Assembly (NCBI GenBank): GCA_015059965.1
Contig: SUZM01000012.1
Span: 1-64,000, forward strand
Direction of reading: 5' to 3'
Origin: Rikenellaceae bacterium
Lineage (GTDB): Bacteria; Bacteroidota; Bacteroidia; Bacteroidales; Rikenellaceae
Length of the DNA: 64,000 bases
Numbering within the stretch: the first letter of the stretch is position 1; every line of letters begins with the position of its first letter. Positions 9,884 through 17,843 of the stretch are shown here, one piece after another. Position numbers and translations under genes: made by a program. A model generated the notes under the pieces. The model saw nothing but the letters and a program-made list of their open reading frames with translations. It did not search any database and was not told where the DNA came from.

Positions 9884-10981
9884 ATGAAAATAGTATTCTT
9901 AATTAATATACTTCGCCAAGCCCGATGTATAAGAAGGGTAGAGGATTTTATCGCGCATGGTTACAATGTAGAAGTTTGCGGTTTTGATAGAGAAGGAGAT
10001 AATAGGGCTCTGCCAAGTTTTAAGCATAAAATAATCGGACACATAAGTCGCACTACATCGTATTTCAAGCGTCTCCTTATGATGAAGAATGCCATTAAAG
10101 TAGAATTGGCAAAACATGATGGAGAAGTCGTTTATTACATATTCAGTTTAGATGTGGCTATTGCTTTCTTATTAGCTGGAGGGGTAAGAAGAGGATATAT
10201 GTATGAGGTGTCAGACTTAATGGAGTTGGAAGTTGGCAATAGGGTTGTCTCAATAGTTCTAACTTGGATAAATAAGTTTATTATTAAACATTCTATAGAA
10301 ACAGTTATAACATCGCCCGGATTTGAAGATTTTTTATTTCCGAACCAGAAACTCAACAACATAAGTATCGTTGCCAACAAACTAAATAAAAAGATATTAG
10401 ATCTACCAAAACCTCAAAATAGAATTTTTGACATTAATAACATAACTATTGGTTTTACTGGTGCAATAAGAAATGTTGCAATATATAACTTTATTGAGGT
10501 GGTTGGAGAGAGTTTTCCCAACATATCTCTTAAATTTCATGGGATATTTACTGATGACAAGGTATACTCTACTAAAATCCAAAATGCAATCGCAAAATAT
10601 GATAATGTAAGTTATCATGGCCCATTTAAAAATCCTAATGATTTCCCTGAGATATATTCTAATATAGACATGGTTTTATGTTTATATACTGCAAAAGGAA
10701 ACGACAAGGTATTAGAGCCAAATAAACTCTATGAAGCAATTTATTTTGAGAAACCAATTATTGTATCTAAAAACACATTTACAGGTGCGTATGTTGAAGA
10801 GCGACATATTGGTTACACTGTTAATGGCGAAGACAAGAAGTCTATTAAATTATTCTTGGAATCACTAAGGATGCATGGATACAATGAGCGAAAGAATAAT
10901 TGTGCAAAGATTCCCAAGAAAGACTTAATTGATGACACAACACCGTTATTTAATAAATTAGAATTGATCCTAAATAGTTAA
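9884..10981 (+). CDS. Glycosyltransferase (GT4-like)
   Basis: FTGAIRN, YHGPFKNPNDFPEIYSNIDMVLCLY, LEPNKLYEAIYFEKPIIVSKNTFTGAYVEE typical of GT-B glycosyltransferases. Confidence 0.75.
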   Translation: MKIVFLINILRQARCIRRVEDFIAHGYNVEVCGFDREGDNRALPSFKHKIIGHISRTTSYFKRLLMMKNAIKVELAKHDGEVVYYIFSLDVAIAFLLAGGVRRGYMYEVSDLMELEVGNRVVSIVLTWINKFIIKHSIETVITSPGFEDFLFPNQKLNNISIVANKLNKKILDLPKPQNRIFDINNITIGFTGAIRNVAIYNFIEVVGESFPNISLKFHGIFTDDKVYSTKIQNAIAKYDNVSYHGPFKNPNDFPEIYSNIDMVLCLYTAKGNDKVLEPNKLYEAIYFEKPIIVSKNTFTGAYVEERHIGYTVNGEDKKSIKLFLESLRMHGYNERKNNCAKIPKKDLIDDTTPLFNKLELILNS

Positions 10982-10985
10982 TCTT

Positions 10986-11735
10986 ATGAATGAGTTGGTA
11001 TCTATTATCACACCTTGTTATAATGCTGAAGAGTATATTAGAGAAACAATTGAATCTGTTATCGCTCAGACATATTCTGATTGGGAGATGATTATAGTGG
11101 ACGATTGTTCAAAAGATAGCTCAGTGCAAATAATAAAGGAGTATATTTCAAAGGATTCTCGAATTAAATATTTCAAGACCGAAAGGCCATCTGGTAGTCC
11201 GACCTTACCCCGAAACATTGGTATTCAAAGCGCAAAAGGTCGATACATTGCTTTCTTGGATGCAGATGATATGTATTGTCCAAGCAAGTTAGAGAATCAA
11301 TTAAAATGCTTTGGCGATAATGTCGGTATAGTATTTTCTAATTATGAGAAGATGGAATTTGATGGTACTCGCAATAATCGCATCATTACAGCCCCTAGGG
11401 TTATCTCATATCAGAAATTACTACAAAGTGGATACATTGGCTGTGGTACAATGATGTATGACTCATCAAAAACAGGGTTGATGCAGTTTAGGGATGTCGG
11501 TCAAGAAGATTATGTGTTTGCTCTTAATGTCCTAAAAAAAGGATATATTGCAGTTAATACTAATACCGTTGAAGCTCTATATAGAATTGTGGGAAACTCT
11601 CGTTCAGCTCAAAAGATAGAAATGGCAAAACGCCAATGGAAAGTCTTGCGAGATATTGAGAAATTATCGTTTATTAAAGCGTCATATTATTTCTGCCATT
11701 ACGCAATAAAGGGAGTCTTGAAGTTTATTAAATAG
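10986..11735 (+). CDS. Glycosyltransferase family 2
   Basis: VSIITPCYNAEEYIRETIESVIAQTYSDWEMIIVDDCSKDSS...AFLDADDM canonical GT2. Confidence 0.93.
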   Translation: MNELVSIITPCYNAEEYIRETIESVIAQTYSDWEMIIVDDCSKDSSVQIIKEYISKDSRIKYFKTERPSGSPTLPRNIGIQSAKGRYIAFLDADDMYCPSKLENQLKCFGDNVGIVFSNYEKMEFDGTRNNRIITAPRVISYQKLLQSGYIGCGTMMYDSSKTGLMQFRDVGQEDYVFALNVLKKGYIAVNTNTVEALYRIVGNSRSAQKIEMAKRQWKVLRDIEKLSFIKASYYFCHYAIKGVLKFIK

Positions 11736-11744
11736 TATATTACA

Positions 11745-12851
11745 TTGAAGAGTAAAGTTATTTCTCTTTTGCGATTTTCAATTGAGGACAACAAACAAAC
11801 TTTAGGGCCGATAAAGCAAAAAGATTGGCAAGAGATATATAAATATGTCAAGCAACAAGGCGTACTGGCAATCGCTTGGGATGCGATTGCCAGACTTGCA
11901 AAAGAGGGTAAACTAACACCTGAGCAATTACCTAACCAAGCACTAAAGTTGCAGTGGGCGCTAAGTGCGGAGAGGATTAGGAATCGCTACAACAAACAGA
12001 GGCAACTTGCTGATAAATTGGCAGAAGCCTTTGCTGAAGATGGGATCAACACCAATGTGCTTAAGGGTTTCGCGATTAGTGGATACTACCCTATTCCTGA
12101 ATATCGTGAATGTGGCGACCTTGATTGTTTCCTCTCGACAACCCAAGAGGATGGCGAGTTTGTTTGTCGTTACGATGACGGCAATGAGATTGCAGTAAAG
12201 ATAGGGGCAAAGGTTGAGATTGGGTTCTACAAGCACTCACACATCAAATACAAGGGTTTGATAGTCGAGAATCACGCATTCTGCACTGCTATTCGTGGCA
12301 GTCGTGACCGCAAGGCGTTGGAGAGACATCTACAACATCTTCTTGCCACGAGGCCATCTACACCTATAGATGGGACACATCTTCTGCGTCCGTGTGCCGA
12401 TTTCAATGCCTTGTTTTTGGCGGCTCATAGCTTCGGGCATTTCCTCACCGAAGGCGTCAAGTTGCGACACATCCTCGACTGGGCATTGTTCCTAAATGCC
12501 GAGCAGGAAAACATTGACTGGAAGAGTTTCTATGAGTGGTGTAACAGAATGCACTATACAAAGTTTGTGGATACTCTAACTGCCATATCTACAGAGTACT
12601 TTGGCCTTGAGGTAAAGAATACTTTGATTCACACGCAGAGTGATTTGCGTGATAAGGTATTGGAAGATGTGTTGTTTGGTGAACGGTCGATACACAACAC
12701 AAGCGCATCGAAGTTTAAGAAGCGTTTGATGATTATTCGCAATAGGTTGTTTGGAGGTTGGAAGTATAGAGAAGTATACGAAAAATCTGCTGTCATTGAT
12801 ACTGTGCAGATGGTATTGGCATTTTTTATTGAACGCAAACCAAAATTATAA
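11745..12851 (+). CDS. Nucleotidyltransferase-fold protein (NTP_transf_5 / PF14907-like)
   Basis: VLKGFAISGYYPIPEYRECGDLDCFL (GDxD); apparent TTG start. Confidence 0.7.
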   Translation: MKSKVISLLRFSIEDNKQTLGPIKQKDWQEIYKYVKQQGVLAIAWDAIARLAKEGKLTPEQLPNQALKLQWALSAERIRNRYNKQRQLADKLAEAFAEDGINTNVLKGFAISGYYPIPEYRECGDLDCFLSTTQEDGEFVCRYDDGNEIAVKIGAKVEIGFYKHSHIKYKGLIVENHAFCTAIRGSRDRKALERHLQHLLATRPSTPIDGTHLLRPCADFNALFLAAHSFGHFLTEGVKLRHILDWALFLNAEQENIDWKSFYEWCNRMHYTKFVDTLTAISTEYFGLEVKNTLIHTQSDLRDKVLEDVLFGERSIHNTSASKFKKRLMIIRNRLFGGWKYREVYEKSAVIDTVQMVLAFFIERKPKL

Positions 12852-12970
12852 ATTATTGTCATCTGACAAAAGTTGTGGTAGCTGTAAAGAGATTGCTCGA
12901 CAGCTGTTAGGCTGCTGAATACATCTTATAATATCACCGAAAATTTTATCGGACAGTAATAATAAATATT

Positions 12971-13120
12971 ATGAAAGGTATCATACTCGCTGGGGGGGGG
13001 CGGAACGAGGCCCTATCTGATTACCAGGAGATAGTGAGCAAGCAACTGTTGTCCGTCTATGACAAGCCGATGATATATTATCCCATTTCGGCGTTGATAG
13101 GTTGTTGTATCGATCTATAA
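12971..13120 (+). pseudogene. rfbA: Truncated, frameshifted glucose-1-phosphate thymidylyltransferase remnant
   Basis: Translates [49 protein letters not shown]. The +1 frame holds GGTRPYLIT where RfbA has GSGTRLYPIT; G9 homopolymer at the frameshift. Confidence 0.85.
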
Positions 13121-13142
13121 ATCTGAGAGTTGTTGTAATAAT

Positions 13143-13180
13143 AAAATGGGGGAGTTATTCTTTTGTAACTCCCTCATTTT
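13143..13180. terminator. Stem-loop (AAAATGGGGGAGTTA / TAACTCCCTCATTTT), probable terminator
   Basis: 15-bp inverted repeat with one mismatch followed by T-rich sequence. Confidence 0.6.
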
Positions 13181-13206
13181 CTGCAGAAGGAAGGATTGGC
13201 TACTCC

Positions 13207-13222
13207 GCAGACTGAAGTCTGC
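13207..13222. repeat. REP-like palindrome GCAGACTGAAGTCTGC
   Basis: Perfect palindrome, flanked by CTAC (GTAG on the - strand) on both sides. Confidence 0.5.
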
Positions 13223-13278
13223 TCTGCTACGCCTTTCCCCTCCGCTTGCCGCGGAGGCCCTTGCAAAAAAACACGATT

Positions 13279-13386
13279 CGAAGCGACTCCCTTCGGGTGT
13301 ACATTTTATTCTGCAGCCACCATTCGAATAAACTCGGTGGTGGCTGTAGAATAAAAAACTTCTGCCTTTCAGCATAAGTCGCTTCG
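13279..13386. repeat. Nested inverted repeat with 19-bp inner stem
   Basis: Outer CGAAGCGACT (13279-13288)/AGTCGCTTCG (13377-13386); inner TTTTATTCTGCAGCCACCA (13304-13322)/TGGTGGCTGTAGAATAAAA (13338-13356), one G:U. Confidence 0.75.
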
Positions 13387-13402
13387 GAAATTGTGTTCCT
13401 TT

Positions 13403-13425
13403 TTGCGGAGAGAAGGGGATTCGAA
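13403..13425. repeat. Direct repeat of tRNA-Ser 3' end (TTGCGGAGAGAAGGGGATTCGAA), copy 1
   Basis: 23 bp identical to 13656-13678, which covers the 3' part of tRNA-Ser. Confidence 0.85.
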
Positions 13426-13426
13426 G

Positions 13427-13483
13427 CGTAGGGCTTTAGCCCAAGCTCGCGGGGATGCCATATTGGCGCCGGACTTTAGTCCG
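13427..13483. repeat. REP-like pair: GTAGGGCTTTAGCCC and CGGACTTTAGTCCG
   Basis: GTAG followed by palindrome GGGCTTTAGCCC (13431-13442) and second TTTA-loop palindrome (13470-13483). Confidence 0.5.
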
Positions 13484-13619
13484 AGCCATCAAATCCACTA
13501 TCCCCGCAACCCCTATTTGAGAGAATCACCTCTCTTGGCCAAAGGGCAGGCCGGCATCGCCGGTTATTGTTTTGGTTTATGGCAGCTGGAGCTTGCTCAA
13601 CGCATGCCATAAAGCAAAA

Positions 13620-13646
13620 CAGGTGACTGATATTTTCAGTCACCTG
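13620..13646. terminator. Stem-loop CAGGTGACTGA-TATTT-TCAGTCACCTG downstream of tRNA-Ser
   Basis: 11-bp perfect inverted repeat immediately 3' of the - strand tRNA. Confidence 0.5.
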
Positions 13647-13658
13647 CCCTTGGTCTTG

Positions 13659-13746
13659 CGGAGAGAAGGGGATTCGAACCCCTGAAACGCTTTTGACGTT
13701 TACTCGCTTTCCAGGCGGGCCAGTTCAACCACTCCTGCACCTCTCC
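13659..13746 (-). tRNA. tRNA-Ser(GGA)
   Basis: Reverse complement GGAGAGGTGCAGGAGTGGTTGAACTGGCCCGCCTGGAAAGCGAG...GGGGTTCGAATCCCCTTCTCTCCG: acceptor stem, GGA anticodon, long variable arm, TTCGAAT T-loop. Confidence 0.95.
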
Positions 13747-13774
13747 TTAGGTTTCAGCGCACAAAGATACAAAT

Positions 13775-13809
13775 AAATTCAAAATTCAGAATTCAAAATT
13801 CAAAATTTT
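13775..13809. repeat. Short heptamer array (AAATTCA-type, 5 units)
   Basis: aaattca aaattca gaattca aaattca aaatttt. Confidence 0.7.
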
Positions 13810-13993
13810 TTCATCGTCTGCCATAAAATCCCGATTTCCCTTGCTTTTGTGGGCTTGTGCCTTTAGTTTGTTCGCTCAATTCCAAAGGTAAGAATCACCC
13901 CTGCCCATAAGCTCTTCGGCAGGGGTGACGAGGCGAAAGTCAGCCCTTTCGGCTTCTCATTCCCAATCCGCGCAGATCGCTCATTTCCTGGGG

Positions 13994-15682
13994 CTATTCG
14001 CGCGGGGTTATTTCATTCACGCGCAGGGGAATGGCTTTCTGAATAAACTCTTTTTGCCAGCGGTTTAGTTCGCTTAAGGAGCATTGGAAGCTGCGCTGAG
14101 CCAACTCTTCCCGCAACTCACCGTAGGCCTCTCGGATCACCTCCTCCACCTCATGGTGCTCTTTTGATGCGGTTTTGCGGTCTGTTCCGATGCTGATCAC
14201 CCCGTTGCTTACGGGATAGTGGCGCTCATATCCTGCCTCTGTGTCGGTCGGGATGGTCTGCCAGGTAAAGTCGGAGTAGTGGTCGTTTATCGTCTTTCGT
14301 CCGCTTGGGGTGTGTCTGCTGTTGTCGATAAATTCTTTGATGATCTGCTTCAACTCCTCTCTCTTGACTATGCCCATGTCGCCATCGGCCCTGCGTGTCA
14401 ATATTTTCCCTTGCGCATTGATAAGGATCGGCAGCAGGTTGCGCTCCGAGAGCCGAATCTCGGTGACCGTTGCAGCTTTGAGGCTATCTTCAGCATGGTT
14501 TTGCCTCTCGCTTATGGCCTCTTCCGGGGCTGCATATACGATTCGGTAGATTCCGGCCACCCGTGCAGCCTCTTTGATGTCGTGAATTTGGCCCATTTCA
14601 CACTCAGCCTCGGCCTGAATGTTGAGGGTTGAGGTTGCTCCATACGTTTCGCTTATCTTGCAGAGCTCTTCACGAAATTCCTCGAGGTTCATTTTACGAC
14701 CGTTCAGTCGGATTTCACCCTCTTTTGTGATCTCCACGGTGCAGGTCTCTTTCTTGGACCGCTCTTCGGTAGGAGCCGATATTGTCGTCTTTTGATCGTG
14801 TTGCCCCTTGGCACGCACGGCGCCGAACCCAAGAATCATTGCAGTGACGAGGGGTATTGCGGTGCATAACCGCATCAGGGATCTTCTCCCTGTACTCTTT
14901 GCTGTCATCATCATAAATCGTTTTTTTGAGGTTTTGCTTTTCAACCCGCAGACTATATCCGGATTATAGCCGAAGAGTTGTTGAAAAATGAGTTTGCGGT
15001 ATTCGTGTGGGTTGTATCCCTGCTTTAACACTTCGCGATCGGCCTCCCACTCCTGCACCTCGATCAACGCCGAGCTCATGGCCCTTAGGAGGGGGTTGAA
15101 CCAGAATAGGGCGCCTAGTACCTCCATGGTAAGGCGTTCAGCCGTGTGGTGATGGCGGACGTGGCAAACTTCGTGTGCGATGATCTGCTCTCGTTCGTGT
15201 GGCCGATATTGGTAATTCATGAAAATGGTTCGCCAGAACGAGAAGGGTTCCTTCACCTCTTCGCTTTCGGCCAGAGTATAGCTCTTGCAATCGGTCAGTT
15301 TTGCCCTCTTTCGCAGCCGCCGAATTCTCATCGATCGGTAGGCTATGCTCGTAAGATGTCCCGTCGCCACGATCGTGTAGAGGATGCCTGCTCCGCGATT
15401 GATTCTTTCCAGCCATCCTCCTGGTTCTGCTCCTGCCGTGCTCTCCGTGGCCTTCTGTGGCGGTGTGAGCTCTTCGTAGAGCGACACCGAAACGATCTTT
15501 TCGTCGTTTTCTACTGCCGGATAGATCGGTAGTTGCAGGTGTGGAATTCCTACGGCGAGTATAGCTCCTGTAATCAGGTATACTCGCGCGGCTCGGTGTG
15601 GTATGCGCCCTTCCAAAAGATATTTATAGAGCGCGTAGAATCCGGCACTGCACAGCAGTTGTTCGATCACTTGGGTCCACAT
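13994..15682 (-). CDS. BlaR1/MecR1-like M56 family metallopeptidase/sensor
   Basis: N-terminal TM segments, IIAHEVCHVRHHHTAERL (HExxH), FWFNPLLRAMSSALIEVQEWEADREVL. Confidence 0.85.
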   Translation of the reverse strand: MWTQVIEQLLCSAGFYALYKYLLEGRIPHRAARVYLITGAILAVGIPHLQLPIYPAVENDEKIVSVSLYEELTPPQKATESTAGAEPGGWLERINRGAGILYTIVATGHLTSIAYRSMRIRRLRKRAKLTDCKSYTLAESEEVKEPFSFWRTIFMNYQYRPHEREQIIAHEVCHVRHHHTAERLTMEVLGALFWFNPLLRAMSSALIEVQEWEADREVLKQGYNPHEYRKLIFQQLFGYNPDIVCGLKSKTSKKRFMMMTAKSTGRRSLMRLCTAIPLVTAMILGFGAVRAKGQHDQKTTISAPTEERSKKETCTVEITKEGEIRLNGRKMNLEEFREELCKISETYGATSTLNIQAEAECEMGQIHDIKEAARVAGIYRIVYAAPEEAISERQNHAEDSLKAATVTEIRLSERNLLPILINAQGKILTRRADGDMGIVKREELKQIIKEFIDNSRHTPSGRKTINDHYSDFTWQTIPTDTEAGYERHYPVSNGVISIGTDRKTASKEHHEVEEVIREAYGELREELAQRSFQCSLSELNRWQKEFIQKAIPLRVNEITPRE

Positions 15683-15694
15683 AATGGTTTCGTT

Positions 15695-16096
15695 TTATCG
15701 CTCTTCCTCTTCGCGCTTCAGCAGTTGCATGATCTCATCGGCCTCCTCCAGCGATATCTTCTTGTTTGATGAAAGGAATGAGACCAATCGACTTGCCGAG
15801 CCGCCGAAAAAGTTGTTTAGCACGGAGGTCATAAATCCCCGGGTGTAGCTCTCGCGGTCGGTCGTGGGGTAGTATTTGTGGCTCTTGCCGTAACTCTCGT
15901 GTCCCACAAATCCCTTCTTCTCCAAGATTCTGACCACAGTCGATACGGTGTTGTAGGCCGGTTTGGGTTCGGGTAAACGATTCAAAATATCGTTTACGAA
16001 GCATGCCTTGTTCTCCCAGAGAATCTGCATGATCTCCAGTTCGGCTCGCGTGAGCTCCTGAGAGCGGGGTTTCAGTCGTTCTGCCATAGGTTTCAA
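15695..16096 (-). CDS. BlaI/MecI/CopY family transcriptional regulator
   Basis: LTRAELEIMQILWENKACFVNDILNRLPEPKPAYNTVSTVVRILEKKGFVGHESYGKSHKYYP. Confidence 0.93.
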   Translation of the reverse strand: MKPMAERLKPRSQELTRAELEIMQILWENKACFVNDILNRLPEPKPAYNTVSTVVRILEKKGFVGHESYGKSHKYYPTTDRESYTRGFMTSVLNNFFGGSASRLVSFLSSNKKISLEEADEIMQLLKREEEER

Positions 16097-16160
16097 TTTT
16101 GGGGTCTCCTCTTCTGAGGGTTCTCTTTCGTATCCTTGTGGATCAACTCATTTCTCGCCA

Positions 16161-16205
16161 CAAAGATATAACTATTTTTTTAGTTAAACAACTATTTTTA
16201 TAGTT
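16161..16205 (-). promoter_or_regulatory. Promoter box (TATATCTTTG on - strand) plus two dyad operators for the blaI-like operon
   Basis: TAACTATTTTTTTAGTTA (16169-16186) and AACTATTTTTATAGTT (16190-16205), centres 20 bp apart, next to -7 box at 16161-16170. Confidence 0.65.
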
Positions 16206-16419
16206 ATTTCGGGATTTTATTTTGCGGAAGGGGAGTGATGAAGGGGTAAATCTGTAGCTAATGTGCTGATTGATAGAAAGGAATATAGCCTTTAATTTTT
16301 TATGCCCAATGTGTGATATTCAAGGAGCGCAGCGACAAGTCCCCCTTTGTCAAAGGGGGATTTAGGGGGCATGTAAATATTTTAGGTGGTTCACCACCGC
16401 TATATTAAGGGGTAAAAAG

Positions 16420-16446
16420 AAGGCCTTCCCGTTATGAGAAGGCCTT
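16420..16446 (-). terminator. Rho-independent terminator of the CoA-transferase gene
   Basis: AAGGCCTTC/GAAGGCCTT stem with T-run on the - strand. Confidence 0.75.
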
Positions 16447-16471
16447 GCATATAAGAAAGCACAAGAAAGAA

Positions 16472-17794
16472 TTACTTCTCCATATACCCCTTAATATAGT
16501 GGTGGTGCGAGCCGTAGCGCTCAAAGGCGGCGCGGTCGAGCTCCTCGCGGGCCGAAGGATCGGCCACCGAGATGATCAGGCGGGCGCGCTCCTGGAGGCT
16601 CTTGCCGTAGAGGTCTACGGCACCGTGCTCGGTTACGAACCAGTGGATGTGGTTACGGGTCGTCACGACACCGGCACCGGGCGTGAGGATCGGGGCGATC
16701 TTCGAGACACCCTTATTCGTAATCGAGGGCATGGCGATAATGGCCTTACCACCCTTCGAGAGCGAGGCACCATAGATGAAGTCAATCTGACCACCTACGC
16801 CCGAGTAGAACTTCGTACCCAGCGAGTCGGCGCAAACCTGACCCGTGAGGTCTACCTGCAGGGCCGAGTTGATGGCCGTTACGCGGTCGTTCTTGGCGAT
16901 GATGAAGGGATCGTTCGTATAGCCTACGTCCATCATCAGTACACCCGGGTTGTCGTCGATGAAGTCATACACGCGCTGCGAACCCATCAGGAAGGTCGAA
17001 ACCATCTTGCCCTTGTCGATGTTCTTGGCGGCACCGTTGATCACACCCTTCTCCACCAGGGGCAGTACGCCGTCGGCGAACATCTCGGTGTGGATACCGA
17101 GGTTCTTGTGGCCACCCAGCTGAGCCAGTACGGCGTTGGGAATGGCACCGATACCCATCTGCAGGGTGGCGCCATCCTCGATCAGGCCGGCGCAGAGCTT
17201 ACCGATTTTGGTCTCCACCTCGTTGGGCTCGGCGAAGTGAGCCTCCTCGAGCGGCGTGTCGTCCTCCACAAAGAGGTCGATCTGCGAAACGTGGATCATG
17301 GCATCACCGAACGAGCGGGGAACGTGGCGGTTTACCACAGCGATCACATGGTCGGCGGTCTCCACGGCAGCCAGCGTAGCATCTACCGAGGTACCCAGCG
17401 AAACGTAGCCGTGCTTGTCGGGGCGCGACACCTGGATCATGGCCACGTTACAGGGAACGGCACCCGAGCGATAGAGGCGCTGCGTCTCCGAGAGGAAGAT
17501 GGGGATGTAGTCGGCGTAGCCGGCCTGGGTGGTCTTGCGCACGTTGCCGCCCACGAAGAACGAGTCGAGCTGGAAGATTCCCTCGAACTCGGCCTCCGAG
17601 TAGGGTGCGGGACCCTCGGTGTGGAGGTGGTGGATGTGTACATCACGGAACTCCTTGTTACGACCGCGCTCGCACATGGCCTTGATCAGGCACTGAGGAG
17701 CCGATGCTACCGAACTCAGGTGAATGTGATCACCCGACTTGATTACCTTTACGGCCTCTTCGGGGGTCGTAAACTTGATCTGCATGTTCATCAT
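16472..17794 (-). CDS. Acetyl-CoA hydrolase/transferase (4-hydroxybutyrate CoA-transferase-like)
   Basis: DHIHLSSVASAPQCLIKAM, IGAIPNAVLAQLGGHKNLGIHTEMFADGV, FYSGVGGQIDFIYGA. Confidence 0.9.
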   Translation of the reverse strand: MMNMQIKFTTPEEAVKVIKSGDHIHLSSVASAPQCLIKAMCERGRNKEFRDVHIHHLHTEGPAPYSEAEFEGIFQLDSFFVGGNVRKTTQAGYADYIPIFLSETQRLYRSGAVPCNVAMIQVSRPDKHGYVSLGTSVDATLAAVETADHVIAVVNRHVPRSFGDAMIHVSQIDLFVEDDTPLEEAHFAEPNEVETKIGKLCAGLIEDGATLQMGIGAIPNAVLAQLGGHKNLGIHTEMFADGVLPLVEKGVINGAAKNIDKGKMVSTFLMGSQRVYDFIDDNPGVLMMDVGYTNDPFIIAKNDRVTAINSALQVDLTGQVCADSLGTKFYSGVGGQIDFIYGASLSKGGKAIIAMPSITNKGVSKIAPILTPGAGVVTTRNHIHWFVTEHGAVDLYGKSLQERARLIISVADPSAREELDRAAFERYGSHHHYIKGYMEK

Positions 17795-17843
17795 AACTCT
17801 TTCAGGTTAGTTTAATTATGCGTTATACGTTTGGTTTAAGTAC

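Noticed and set aside
12971-13120. Functional short RfbA-like peptide or phase-variable gene via G9
   Set aside because: Changing the G tract alone does not restore a full gene: a second frameshift and loss of most of the protein remain.
13115-13375. Short ORFs in the hairpin-rich region (13115-13375, 13146-13331, 13391-13612)
   Set aside because: They run through palindromes and a tRNA fragment; no coding signal.
13143-13646. Retron msr-msd or diversity-generating element
   Set aside because: Strong hairpins are present but no reverse transcriptase ORF is found in the window.
16445-17815. 456-aa + strand ORF opposite the CoA-transferase
   Set aside because: Shadow ORF; begins inside the terminator hairpin of the real gene.
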